A DNA stretch of 16,818 nt from Anaerolineales bacterium (GTDB taxonomy: Bacteria; Chloroflexota; Anaerolineae; 4572-78; NAK82). The stretch is taken from positions 1-16,818 of the forward strand of contig JAHELX010000063.1 of the NCBI GenBank assembly GCA_024643945.1, written 5' to 3'. The translations under genes and the position numbers were made by a program. The notes beneath the pieces are model-generated. The model worked only from the letters and a program-made list of their open reading frames with translations, was not told the DNA's origin and ran no database searches. Of the stretch, positions 1 to 7,754 are shown piece by piece (positions within the stretch are counted from its first letter, which is position 1; the number at the start of each line of letters is the position of its first letter).

Positions 1-2
1 CA

Positions 3-266
3 TTGATGTCCCAGGTGCGAGTCATCGTCGCTCTGGGTCAAGTAGCCTTCGATGGTTGCTTTCGCTTGTTCCATGACCTGGGATACGAGCTTCCGCGGCT
101 GAAATTCGGCCACGGCCTGCACTACGCGTTTCACCCTTCCTCAACGGGACTCAAGCATCTAATTGCTTCGTATCACCCCAGCCGCCAAAACACACAAACT
201 GGCCGACTGACCCCTGCTATGCTGGACGATATTTTTGTCCTGGCCAGGTCACTGTTGGAGGTTTAG
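3..266 (+). CDS. Uracil-DNA glycosylase, C-terminal fragment (family 4/5 type)
   Basis: This is the 3' end of a gene whose start lies outside the window; the frame is open to the left edge, so TTG at 3 is not a real start. The 87 visible residues carry the C-terminal signature of the UDG superfamily, SYHPSRQNTQTGRLT at residues 56-70. Its His-Pro-Ser is the catalytic/DNA-intercalating motif 3. After it comes a helix (MLDDIFVLARSLLEV) typical of the Fe-S-containing family 4/5 (UDGb-like) enzymes. The enzyme removes uracil, and in family 5 other deaminated bases, from DNA in base-excision repair. The Fe-S cysteines would lie mostly upstream and cannot be checked. The next gene starts 3 nt after the TAG stop and its ribosome site lies inside this gene, so the two are probably co-transcribed. 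Family 5 rather than 4 is a guess from the RQNTQTGRLT wording. Confidence 0.85.
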   Translation: MMSQVRVIVALGQVAFDGCFRLFHDLGYELPRLKFGHGLHYAFHPSSTGLKHLIASYHPSRQNTQTGRLTPAMLDDIFVLARSLLEV

Positions 267-269
267 AGA

Positions 270-1244
270 TTGGAGATTAGAGATTGGCTGTTAGAACCGG
301 AGAACCCATCGGCGCGTTACCTGGCGTTAACCGAGTTGCTCGACCACCCGTGCGACGATCCAGACGTGACCTCTGCTCGCGCTGCCATCCCTGGCGCCGA
401 TCCTGCCCGCTCCATTCTTGACGCTCAATTCGCTGGCTCTGGTCGCGAACCAGCCGGCTATTGGGTTAAACCCGACGTAGGCTACAGCCCCAAATACCGC
501 GCGACCGTGTGGCAAATCATCTTCTTAGCGCAGTTAGGGGCGCCGCCGATTGAGCCCATCCGCCGTGCTTGCGAGTATGTGTTGAATCACAGCCGCCGCA
601 CCTCAGAGGGAACCTACCGGCTGACCGACAGGCGCAGCGACCGTGATGGTCGCTTTGTGGCCGGCAGGGGAGCTCGCACTGCTGTTAACTGTCTCAATGG
701 AAATTTGCTGTGGGCGCTGAGGCGTTTGGGGTATGGAAACGATCCTCGTGTCGTGGAGGCACGTGAGGCGACAGCGCAGGCTATCGTCAGTCGGGGCTTT
801 GCCTGCTATTACAATGGCAGTCTGCCATGTGCCTGGGGGGATGTGAAGGCCTTACGCGCCCTTCTAGATGTGCCGCCTGAGGAACGGTCAGCCCCAGTGG
901 AGGCAGCTATCGAGCAGGGAGTCGACCTCTTGCTCAGTGGGCCGCTATTGGAGGCGACCTATCCCACCCCCAGCCGGGTCAGCCAGCGCTGGTTCGAGCT
1001 GGGCTTTCCGCTGGCTTATCGCGCTGATGTGCTGGAGACTATGACTGTGCTGGCGAAGGCCGGGAGAGGGAGTCACCCGCATGTCCAGGCTGGCACCGAG
1101 TGGTTGCTGGCGAAGCAAGACCATGCTGGCCGTTGGTCGTTGGAACAGGTGCCTGGCAAGATGTGGGCCAGCTTTGGCCAGGTGGGGAAGCCAAATAAGT
1201 GGGTTACCTTGCGTGCACTGACATTGCTAAAAGCGGTCGGTTGA
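270..1244 (+). CDS. Alpha/alpha-toroid (prenyltransferase/squalene-oxidase-repeat-like) protein
   Basis: A 324-residue soluble protein with no signal peptide or membrane segment. The start is TTG at 270, chosen because TTGGAGG at 255-261 gives a strong ribosome site with 8-nt spacing. Helical segments alternate with G/W-rich turns, for example NCLNGNLLWALRRLGYG around residues 139-156, WFELGFPLAYRADVLETM around 242-259 and WLLAKQDHAGRWSLEQ around 279-294. The last resembles the QW motif of terpene cyclases and prenyltransferase-like toroids. The aspartate-rich catalytic motifs of squalene-hopene cyclases are not obvious, so a cyclase reaction cannot be claimed. Residues around 173-190 (GFACYYNGSLPCAWGDVK) hold two cysteines that could bind metal or form a disulfide. 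It sits 3 nt downstream of the UDG gene and in the same frame. The fold assignment is moderately sure; the function is unknown. Confidence 0.7.
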   Translation: MEIRDWLLEPENPSARYLALTELLDHPCDDPDVTSARAAIPGADPARSILDAQFAGSGREPAGYWVKPDVGYSPKYRATVWQIIFLAQLGAPPIEPIRRACEYVLNHSRRTSEGTYRLTDRRSDRDGRFVAGRGARTAVNCLNGNLLWALRRLGYGNDPRVVEAREATAQAIVSRGFACYYNGSLPCAWGDVKALRALLDVPPEERSAPVEAAIEQGVDLLLSGPLLEATYPTPSRVSQRWFELGFPLAYRADVLETMTVLAKAGRGSHPHVQAGTEWLLAKQDHAGRWSLEQVPGKMWASFGQVGKPNKWVTLRALTLLKAVG

Positions 1245-1315
1245 TGGCTACGCTATGAGTGCGTCTCAGACTCTTCCTAAATCTCAGTTCAGGATTAAGA
1301 GAGGGACTGTCAGGA

Positions 1316-2245
1316 TCACCATTGGGGGATGCGACCATCTCCGCCGTCATCCTCCTCGTCGGTGAATTCATCATCTTCTTCCTCGAACTCACCCTCAGCC
1401 ATTTCCTGGAACATATAAAACTCGTCCAGTGCAGCTTCGGCGACCTGGCGCGTTTCTTCGTCTTCCATAGGGTCATCGGCAATGTCATCCAGGAGTTGCC
1501 ATGCCTCCAGGGATGTCATATGCCCCAATGCCCAAATCGCCTCGTGACGCAGGTTTTCGTCGGAGGCAGTGCGGGCCAGATGTAGTAGCTCAGGAGTCGC
1601 TTCGTCCACAAACAGTTCCCCGGCAGCACGCACTGCTTCGAATTTTAGCCTGGGTTCTGGGCTGTCCAGTTCGGTCAGGATGTAAGAGTTCCAACGTGTC
1701 AGTCCTGAGCGTCCCATCGCAAACAAGGTACTGACCTTCATGTCTACGTGTGGGCTGTGGTAAGTTTGCTCCAGCAGGTCGGCTATCTCTGGATCGGAGG
1801 AGAATCCCAAAGATTCGACGGCAAAGCGCTGTGCGTCCAAGGGGGCAGATGGATTGCGAGCGATTTCGAGTAAAAAGGCCACGACACGCCGATAATCTGC
1901 CTCGGGCAACTCATCTTCGCGCATGATGTCTTCCAGCAAGCCCCAGTCAGAGTCGTAGTCGGCCATTTCCCCCTCGTACACGTATCGGCCCAGGGCCCTA
2001 ATAGCTCCATTGCGTACCTGTTGGTCTGTGTCGTGTTCCGCCATGTCCATCAGGGGGGCAATCAAAGCTGGGTCGGGATAATCCCACACGCCCTCGACGG
2101 CCAGACTGCGCACCTCAGGATCGGGGTCAGAGAGGTAAGCCTCGTAAATCGACTGATTTTCGCTGAATGCATCCTCATTCTCAATGAGATCCTTCAGCAG
2201 GTTGATTTTTTCTTCTCTGCTTAAATTGTTCTGCGAGTCATCCAT
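1316..2245 (-). CDS. HEAT-repeat protein with acidic C-terminal tail
   Basis: A 309-residue protein starting at ATG 2245, with AAGGAG 7 nt upstream on the minus strand. It is built of HEAT-like helical pairs. Clear units include DPDPEVRSLAVEGVWDY (about 40-56), DTDQQVRNGAIRALGRY (72-88), PLDAQRFAVESLGFSSD (135-151), EPRLKFEAVRAAGELF (197-212) and ASDENLRHEAIWALGHM (227-243). Such repeats make a curved solenoid that usually binds other proteins; no catalytic motif is visible. Residues 259-302 are extremely acidic (runs of E and D), ending GRIPQW, so the tail is probably disordered. It is the last gene of the leftward series, 104 nt after the FHA/winged-helix gene, which makes it a possible partner of that protein. 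No transcription terminator is evident in the 71-nt convergent gap to the toroid gene. The repeat class is sure; the biological role is unknown. Confidence 0.85.
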   Translation of the reverse strand: MDDSQNNLSREEKINLLKDLIENEDAFSENQSIYEAYLSDPDPEVRSLAVEGVWDYPDPALIAPLMDMAEHDTDQQVRNGAIRALGRYVYEGEMADYDSDWGLLEDIMREDELPEADYRRVVAFLLEIARNPSAPLDAQRFAVESLGFSSDPEIADLLEQTYHSPHVDMKVSTLFAMGRSGLTRWNSYILTELDSPEPRLKFEAVRAAGELFVDEATPELLHLARTASDENLRHEAIWALGHMTSLEAWQLLDDIADDPMEDEETRQVAEAALDEFYMFQEMAEGEFEEEDDEFTDEEDDGGDGRIPQW

Positions 2246-2349
2246 TGCTTTTCTCCTTACTCCCAGGAGAGTGGGGCGTTCCTGGAAGCGTGCTCTGCTG
2301 GATGAGTAACTTCAAATCCCAAGGGCCCCAGCTCAGCAAGTATCCCGTG

Positions 2350-4008
2350 CTAGGGGAGCCTCAAGACAAGCTGCCCGCCCCGAGTACGCAGTCGGTAGCC
2401 GATGCCGGGTACTGCTACCAGGAAGCGAGGATTCGACGGGCTAGGCTCAATCTTAGCCCGTAGGCCGTCAATAAATGAGGCGACGATCATACGACTGACT
2501 TTACCGGTACCGTAGACGATTTCTGCAATCTCGTTAGAAGTTGCTGTGCCGTCACCCTTTTCGCGCATAAACTTCAGGAGATTAATTTCCGAAAAAGAGA
2601 GGCGGGCGACAGGCACTTTGCCATTGGCCAATACCAGCCCATCAACCAGATTGACAAATATCGTTTGCGGGGTAATCCGCCCCGATTCTGGCAGATATTG
2701 TTTGACCTCCTGGGGCAACTCATCTTCGTCCCAGATAACCACTTCGGCTGGCCCAATCCTGACCCGGTCGCCGATTTCCAGGGAGATTTGTTGGTTTGCA
2801 GGCACTCTGTTGCCATTGACGAAGGTACCATTGGTGCTCTGACGGTCGACGACAAATAGTTCCTGGCCGCTGAAGATGAAATCGGCGTGAAAGCGGGATG
2901 CGCTTTGCGACTCAATCACCAAATCACATTCCGGATCACGTCCGCCGGTGATGGTCATATCAGGCGTCATCCGGCATCGCTGCTTAAGCTGACCTTCTTC
3001 AACGAGCAACAATTGGAGGGCACCCTCCATAGCCTTGGAGGTACGGACCTGGAAGCGTGCAATCCAGTCTTCCAATTGTAACCAGAAGGGAAGCTCCAGC
3101 TTGGCCGTTGCCCCGTGAGTGGCAGCAAACCTGGCGGGGTAAAGCGATTTCAGGATGTACTGCCCCAAGTTCTGCTGCAAATCCCGGTTACTGGCATATT
3201 CCAGACGACTGGCCTGCTTGAGAAGAGAAGGTAGGTTCTCCGGCCGCGACGTGGCCAAGAGCCAGGGACGGCGCATACTGATGGCCATCCCTAGTGCAAT
3301 GTATTGCTCTGGGTCGCACGGGCCGCTGGCGTCGATCAAGATGAATTCTGAGGCGAGTACGGCCAAACGCATCTCACACAGTAAGGGCATGACCCGACCT
3401 TTGAGCTGGCTCAGGTAGATAGGTGTGAGGCCGGTGGGACTCACACCGCTTTGGATGCTCTTACGTAGAACGCTCCATTGGGGATGGGTGCCATCCAGCA
3501 GAAGGAAACCTTTGCCGTGGGTTTGTCGGCGCCACCCTTTGCACCATCGGCCGCAAAAGGCACAGTAAACCTGGCCGCCATCTTTTTGGGTTTCGATGTT
3601 CCCATTTTCGATATGTGCCCATTTATCGAGAGGGCGCAAGACCGCTCGCTGAAGGTCCTTGTTGGGTATGAGCGGAGGTGTGTAGAACCAGGTGTTGGCT
3701 CGTTCGAGGATCGTGGGGATGGCTGAGGTCATACCTTGTCCGGCGATGATCAACGCCGGCTTGTTCAGTCCCAGGCTGATGCCGATTTCCAGGTAGGTAT
3801 CCAGGTTGGGCACCGACAGGTCAAAGATGCCAAAGGTAGAGAGATAGATTTTTTGACAGGCATCCATCACTGACGTACACGTATCGATGCCAGCTTTCGC
3901 CTCATACAGTTGAAGACCGACGGGAGCTAGAGACTTTTGGAGGGCCTGGTAGAGATCCTCAGCTTGTGACCTGGCCAGGCTTTGTTCGATGAAGTAGAGG
4001 CCACGCAT
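2350..4008 (-). CDS. Multidomain regulator: tandem TIR/deoxyribosyltransferase-like lobes, FHA domain, winged helix
   Basis: I start it at ATG 4008 (552 residues). An in-frame TTG at 4020 is possible but has no ribosome site. Residues 1-118 form a Rossmann-like lobe ending in VPNLDTYLEIGISLGLNKP (65-83); the Glu (E74) sits where nucleoside 2-deoxyribosyltransferases and TIR-like NAD hydrolases carry their catalytic Glu. A possible zinc knuckle follows (C149, C152, C156). Residues about 165-290 look like a second, degenerate lobe (PEQYIALGMAISMRRP) in which that Glu is Ala. An FHA phosphothreonine-binding domain lies at about 350-425 with GGRDPECDL, SASRFH and STNGTFVNG. An OmpR/PhoB-type winged helix follows at about 451-540 (LSFSEINLLKFM, VPGIGYRLR). 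It may therefore be a DNA-binding regulator gated by a phosphorylated partner and a nucleotide ligand. It lies between moeA and the HEAT gene. FHA and winged helix are sure; the N-terminal lobes are tentative. Confidence 0.82.
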   Translation of the reverse strand: MRGLYFIEQSLARSQAEDLYQALQKSLAPVGLQLYEAKAGIDTCTSVMDACQKIYLSTFGIFDLSVPNLDTYLEIGISLGLNKPALIIAGQGMTSAIPTILERANTWFYTPPLIPNKDLQRAVLRPLDKWAHIENGNIETQKDGGQVYCAFCGRWCKGWRRQTHGKGFLLLDGTHPQWSVLRKSIQSGVSPTGLTPIYLSQLKGRVMPLLCEMRLAVLASEFILIDASGPCDPEQYIALGMAISMRRPWLLATSRPENLPSLLKQASRLEYASNRDLQQNLGQYILKSLYPARFAATHGATAKLELPFWLQLEDWIARFQVRTSKAMEGALQLLLVEEGQLKQRCRMTPDMTITGGRDPECDLVIESQSASRFHADFIFSGQELFVVDRQSTNGTFVNGNRVPANQQISLEIGDRVRIGPAEVVIWDEDELPQEVKQYLPESGRITPQTIFVNLVDGLVLANGKVPVARLSFSEINLLKFMREKGDGTATSNEIAEIVYGTGKVSRMIVASFIDGLRAKIEPSPSNPRFLVAVPGIGYRLRTRGGQLVLRLP

Positions 4009-4062
4009 CGCAATTCTCAAATATTAAACTGACATAACTTATGGTTGCGGTTCATCATTTTG

Positions 4063-5307
4063 TCATTTCTCATTGGATAGTTGATGCTCTTCCTGCAAGG
4101 GGCCGGTAATGATCGCTTCGACTTCGGTGCCAGTCAGGAAATCGCCTTGCTGATAAGACAAAATCAGTAAGGCATTAGCGCCGTGCATCGAAAGTAGCCG
4201 CCCTGAGCCTTGGTACCCTGTGGTTACGGTTGTATAGTGGCCGTCGGCGTTGCGGGTGACGATGGCTCGCTGAAATTCGGTGCGGCCGGGAGTGTGGGAT
4301 ACGGCATGGGTCAATGTGACCCGTCGGCGTGGGCGATGCAGATGGGTGTGTCCGGCCATCTTGAGCAATGCCGGGCGCACGTAGATCTCAAAGCTAACCA
4401 GTGCGCTCACTGGAAAACCAGGCATGGCAAAGACAGGCACGCCTTTCAGCGTAGCAAAAGTGACTGGCTTGCCGGGTTTGGCGCGAACCCGACCAAAGTG
4501 GATTGTCCCTCGCTTAGCAAGATAGGGCTTTACCAGGTCCAGTTGGCCCATACTTACGCCGCCAGAGGTTAATAGAACATCGGCCTGGTGCAGCCCGCGT
4601 TCAACAGTCTCTTGCAAAGTTCCAGCTTCGTCTGTAACCTTTCCCAAGTCGACAGGTGTACCACCCGCCTCGCGCACCGCGCTCATCAGGCTAAAGCGGT
4701 TGGCATCGCGTATTTGGCCTGGCTTGAGAGGGGCGTCTGGCTCTACCAGTTCGTCGCCAGTTGACATAACGCCTACGCGAGGGACTGGATAGGCCAACAC
4801 TTCTGTCTTGCCGATCATTGCTAAGAGACCGATCTCTGGTGCTCCCAGGAAGGTGCCCTGTGCCAGCACGAGCTGCTCCTGCGCCAGGTCCTGACCTATC
4901 GGCCGAATATTACTGCCTGCTTCTACCGTTGTCTTAATTTCGACCTGGCCGTCTTTTTCTTCAGTGAATTCAACCATCACCATAGCGTCGGCACCTGACG
5001 GGATGGGGGCTCCTGTAGTCACCCGCACCGCTGTGCCGGGTGTCACTTGGACATTGCCTACATAACCGGCCGATTGTTCGCCGACCAAACGCCGGATCGG
5101 TGATGGGTCGGCAGCGATGACAGCGTAGCCATCTACCGCGGCGGCTCTGAATGGAGGCATTGGCTCAGCGGCGTGCACGTCTTCAGCCAGCACCAAGCCC
5201 AATGCGTCGGTGAAAGGCACGCGAACCGGCGTCAAGGGACGTACCTCTCGCAGAACGATATCTATTGCTTCTTCAACCGAGATCATGGGGTAAGGGGACT
5301 CGGGCAA
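4063..5307 (-). CDS. moeA: Molybdopterin molybdenumtransferase MoeA
   Basis: A full-length 414-residue MoeA, the cytosolic enzyme that inserts molybdate into adenylylated molybdopterin in the last step of molybdenum-cofactor synthesis. Family landmarks are present in order: PPFRAAAVDGYAV (51-63, the variant of the usual NSAMDGYA motif), TGAPIPSGADAMVMVE (98-113), the MoCF-binding domain with MSTGDELVEP (181-190) and SGGVSMGQLD (248-257), KPGKPVTFA (277-285) and MPGFPVSALVSFE (295-307), then the C-terminal beta domain with GSGRLLSM (367-374). The TTG start at 5307 is supported by GGAGG 5 nt upstream; ATG at 5286 is the alternative. The gene follows the ModE-like regulator by 18 nt, and its ribosome site lies in that gap, so the two form an operon. 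No other Moco gene is in the window. Confidence 0.96.
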   Translation of the reverse strand: MPESPYPMISVEEAIDIVLREVRPLTPVRVPFTDALGLVLAEDVHAAEPMPPFRAAAVDGYAVIAADPSPIRRLVGEQSAGYVGNVQVTPGTAVRVTTGAPIPSGADAMVMVEFTEEKDGQVEIKTTVEAGSNIRPIGQDLAQEQLVLAQGTFLGAPEIGLLAMIGKTEVLAYPVPRVGVMSTGDELVEPDAPLKPGQIRDANRFSLMSAVREAGGTPVDLGKVTDEAGTLQETVERGLHQADVLLTSGGVSMGQLDLVKPYLAKRGTIHFGRVRAKPGKPVTFATLKGVPVFAMPGFPVSALVSFEIYVRPALLKMAGHTHLHRPRRRVTLTHAVSHTPGRTEFQRAIVTRNADGHYTTVTTGYQGSGRLLSMHGANALLILSYQQGDFLTGTEVEAIITGPLQEEHQLSNEK

Positions 5308-5325
5308 ATCAACCTCCAGTGAATT

Positions 5326-5670
5326 TTACTCCACGTTGATCCCTTCAAACGCTTCGTGGAAACGAGTTTTAATCAGTTCGTCTAACCCTTTACTAAACCG
5401 TTGAAATCGCCTGACGTAGTCGGCGCCCTCTTGGGTTAGCCGTGCGCCTCCCCCGCCGGTCCCTCCGGTTTGGGTGTCAATTAGCTTCACGCCCAATCGT
5501 TCCTCACACTCGTGGACTCGGTCCCACGCCCGGCGATAGGGAATCCCCAGCCGTTCGGAAGCCGCACTGATGGAGCCGGTCTCGTCAATGGCTTGCAACA
5601 GGGCGACGCGCCAACGGCTTAAGACCACCTCTCCATCTTTTTCGATCCAGAAATTGGCTTTGATCTGCAT
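5326..5670 (-). CDS. ModE-type winged-helix regulator lacking the molybdate-binding domain
   Basis: A 114-residue protein matching the N-terminal DNA-binding half of ModE: MQIKANFWIEKDGEVVLSRW at the start, then the helix-turn-helix ETGSISAASERLGIPYRRAWD (30-50), a dimerisation helix and the basic/glycine wing DTQTGGTGGGGARLT (65-79). The C-terminal TOBE/MOP domains that bind molybdate in E. coli ModE are absent, so any metal sensing must use another route. Family alignment favours ATG at 5670. An in-frame GTG at 5700 would add ten residues without a better ribosome site; only a weak GGGAAA precedes the ATG. It lies 18 nt upstream of moeA, and regulation of molybdenum uptake or cofactor genes is the natural inference. 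The 150-nt gap to the AAA+ gene upstream shows no convincing promoter or terminator. Confidence 0.85.
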   Translation of the reverse strand: MQIKANFWIEKDGEVVLSRWRVALLQAIDETGSISAASERLGIPYRRAWDRVHECEERLGVKLIDTQTGGTGGGGARLTQEGADYVRRFQRFSKGLDELIKTRFHEAFEGINVE

Positions 5671-5821
5671 CGGACATTTCCCGGTCGTGTTAGCCCTCAC
5701 CAGGTTGCCACTGATTTTGCTGCGGACGAACCACTAACCCAAAAGCCCGCCTTTGTCATTGGCAGACGTTTAAAGCTCGGGAAAGGCTAAATGGTCCTCT
5801 TCTGTTTGAAAGGCGCAGACG

Positions 5822-7168
5822 TCAGAGGTCAACAAAATAGCCTGAACTGGCTTGATCGATGAGTTCTTTGGTTATCCGAGGGGGTATTCCTCGGAAGCGG
5901 GCAATGTCGACTATATGATCCAGAATATCACGAGGATGACACGACCGAAGCTGTCGGCTAGGTTTGACATAATACTCTTGCAAGAGATAGGCCAAGGCTT
6001 GTTCGTCGTAGGGGATGTTCTGAGAGCGGGCGAAACGCTGAAAAATCTCGCGGTATTCGTCAAAAGTAGGATCTTGGATCTCGATCTTGTGCCGGATGCG
6101 CCGCAGAAATGCTTCGTCTACCAGGTCGCGAGGCTCCAGGTTCGTCGCAAAGATGATGAGCATATCAAATGGAATTTCAATGGCATTACCGGTTTGGAGC
6201 ATCAGGTAGTCGAAGCGCTTCTCCAAAGGGACGATCCATCGGTTCAGCAGGTCGCGTGGGCGAATCTGTTGTCGCCCGAAATCATCAATGAGGAACATCC
6301 CGCCATTGGCCCTCATTTGCAAGGGGGCTTCGTAATATTTCCTGGCATCATCCCAGTTCAGGTCCAAACTCTCCAGAGTGAGTTCACCACCAGCTACAAT
6401 GACCGGTCGGCGAATGCGGATCCAACGGCGATCCAATCGTTGACTATCTCCCAACATGCCATATTGGTTTGCTGATTCGTTGGGGATCACCTTGTGGCTG
6501 ACAGGATCGAAGACCTTGATGACCTGCCCATTCACTTCCACGGCATAGGGGATGTACATCTCACCCTGCAAGATCATAAAACCGACGGCTTCGGCAATGG
6601 TTGTTTTGCCATTGCCTGGGTGTCCAAACAGGAAAATAGAACGGCTCGAGTTGACGGCGGGGCCGACCTGATTCAGGACTTTCTCACTCAGGACAAGGTG
6701 CGACAGGGCTTGTTGCACCTGCTCGGGTGTGATCGCCACGGTTTGCAGGGCTTGCTTGCGGATCGCAGATTTATAGCTTTGCAGGTTGACCGGTGTTGGT
6801 CCGGCATATCGGCTTCGCTCCATGACCTCGCGGGCACGCTCGCTACCTTTGCTGGTGATGACGTATTCATAAGCGGCTTCAGCGTAAGCGCCGCCGCTGC
6901 TCCCCTTCACCTCGATGAACCGCTCACGTTTCAGAAACTCCAGGATACGGTCGGTGACATTCTTAAACGGGAGCTTAATGGCCTCGGCAACTTCGTAGCC
7001 TGAGATATAACCCTCAAAGTAGAAGGTCTTAAGCACCAAGTCGGCCAGAAAGCCCATGCTAAGTCCCGTCTCTTCGATGGAGCGCGGGCCGATGGGCTCG
7101 AACTTACTCGTCTCTGGGCCGGCTGGGGCCGGCTGGGGCATGCGCTTGTTGCTCACAGGTGAAACCAT
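5822..7168 (-). CDS. Winged-helix AAA+ ATPase
   Basis: A 448-residue cytosolic protein. A proline-rich leader (1-30) precedes a winged-helix-like domain (about 40-115), after which comes an AAA+ module. In the module, Walker A is GHPGNGKTT (182-190), Walker B is GMFLIDDFG (290-298), sensor 1 is IIFATN (338-343, N343), arginine-finger candidates are R356/R357 in FLRRIRHKIEI, and sensor 2 is HPRDILDHIVD (411-421). Complete motifs predict an active hexameric ATPase, but the substrate is unknown. A MoxR/RavA-like or pilus/secretion-associated remodelling role would fit but is not shown. The ATG at 7168 lies one base after the response-regulator stop (TGA-T-ATG), so the two genes are translationally coupled and probably act together. 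There is no recognisable DNA-replication or protease partner nearby. Confidence 0.9.
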   Translation of the reverse strand: MVSPVSNKRMPQPAPAGPETSKFEPIGPRSIEETGLSMGFLADLVLKTFYFEGYISGYEVAEAIKLPFKNVTDRILEFLKRERFIEVKGSSGGAYAEAAYEYVITSKGSERAREVMERSRYAGPTPVNLQSYKSAIRKQALQTVAITPEQVQQALSHLVLSEKVLNQVGPAVNSSRSIFLFGHPGNGKTTIAEAVGFMILQGEMYIPYAVEVNGQVIKVFDPVSHKVIPNESANQYGMLGDSQRLDRRWIRIRRPVIVAGGELTLESLDLNWDDARKYYEAPLQMRANGGMFLIDDFGRQQIRPRDLLNRWIVPLEKRFDYLMLQTGNAIEIPFDMLIIFATNLEPRDLVDEAFLRRIRHKIEIQDPTFDEYREIFQRFARSQNIPYDEQALAYLLQEYYVKPSRQLRSCHPRDILDHIVDIARFRGIPPRITKELIDQASSGYFVDL

Positions 7169-7169
7169 A

Positions 7170-7571
7170 TCATTTGGCGTTACTTTTTCCAGCCCGGTCT
7201 AAAACCTCAGCGATTTTCGCCAAGAGGTCACGTACCACGAAGGGCTTGACTACGTAATGTTCGAATTTATCCGCGTAAGTAGCCGTTTCGTTTTCATCTT
7301 CGAGATAGTGACGGGCAGTGAGCATAATCACCGGGATATGACGCAACTTCTCGTCAGTTTTCACCTCTGTCAATACCTGCCAGCCATCCATACCGATCAT
7401 CATGATGTCAAGGAGAAGCAAATCTACATTGCCGTTTTCCCGGCGCAGCAAATCCAGGCCCTCAGCACCGCCATAGGCGGCTAAGACCTCGTATCCCTCA
7501 CGTTCCAGGATGAGCCTGCCCAGGGTGACCATCTCCCTGTCGTCTTCAATCATGAGGATGCGCTTGGCCAT
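7170..7571 (-). CDS. Single-domain response regulator (receiver only)
   Basis: A 133-residue CheY-like receiver with no output domain. ATG at 7571 is preferred over TTG at 7580, because GAGGAG lies 9 nt before the ATG but directly abuts the TTG. Key residues are present: the acidic pair D10/D11 in MIEDD, phospho-acceptor D55 in LLLLDIMM, switch T85 in IMLTARH and K109 in VVKPF. It should therefore be phosphorylated by a histidine kinase, none of which is encoded here. An insertion around 89-104 (YLEDENETATYADKFE) lengthens the alpha4-beta5 region slightly. It is the first gene of the leftward series, transcribed from the promoter at 7658-7686 with a leader of about 80 nt. It is coupled to the AAA+ gene, so phospho-signal control of that ATPase is the likely role. 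Confidence 0.95.
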   Translation of the reverse strand: MAKRILMIEDDREMVTLGRLILEREGYEVLAAYGGAEGLDLLRRENGNVDLLLLDIMMIGMDGWQVLTEVKTDEKLRHIPVIMLTARHYLEDENETATYADKFEHYVVKPFVVRDLLAKIAEVLDRAGKSNAK

Positions 7572-7657
7572 AGTTATCAACTCCTCATGCAGTTTTTTGG
7601 GGGGAGTTCTCTTCGCCGGCCTAAACAGTCGGAAGAGCGAGCAACAACGTCGGCACT

Positions 7658-7686
7658 AGTATAACATAGACTAACTATGAGTGCAA
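7658..7686 (-). promoter_or_regulatory. Sigma70-type promoter for the response regulator/AAA+ operon
   Basis: On the minus strand TTGCAC (7686-7681) is separated by exactly 17 nt from TATACT (7663-7658). The predicted start near 7651 leaves a leader of about 80 nt before ATG 7571. It lies back to back with the rightward promoter at 7706-7734. Confidence 0.7.
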
Positions 7687-7705
7687 TGTTTGACTGTATT
7701 CCTTC

Positions 7706-7734
7706 TTGAAAATCAGGGCAAATCCTGCTACAAT
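7706..7734 (+). promoter_or_regulatory. Sigma70-type promoter for the PflX-like gene
   Basis: TTGAAA (7706-7711), a 17-nt spacer and TACAAT (7729-7734) lie immediately upstream of the gene. The predicted start near 7741 falls after the in-frame TTG at 7734. That TTG lies inside the -10 box, so it cannot be the start codon of this transcript and ATG 7755 is favoured. Confidence 0.75.
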
Positions 7735-7754
7735 TGAGCGCGAAGGGAATAGCC

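Noticed and set aside
5701..5821. Terminator or promoter between the AAA+ and ModE-like genes
   Set aside because: Only a 6-bp GCCTTT/AAAGGC inverted pair with a long loop is present, with no T-run placed correctly and no good -35/-10 pair.
5852..6475. Long plus-strand ORF (207 aa) opposite the AAA+ gene
   Set aside because: It lies entirely antisense to a gene with full Walker/sensor motifs, has no recognisable domain and no ribosome site; it is a shadow frame.
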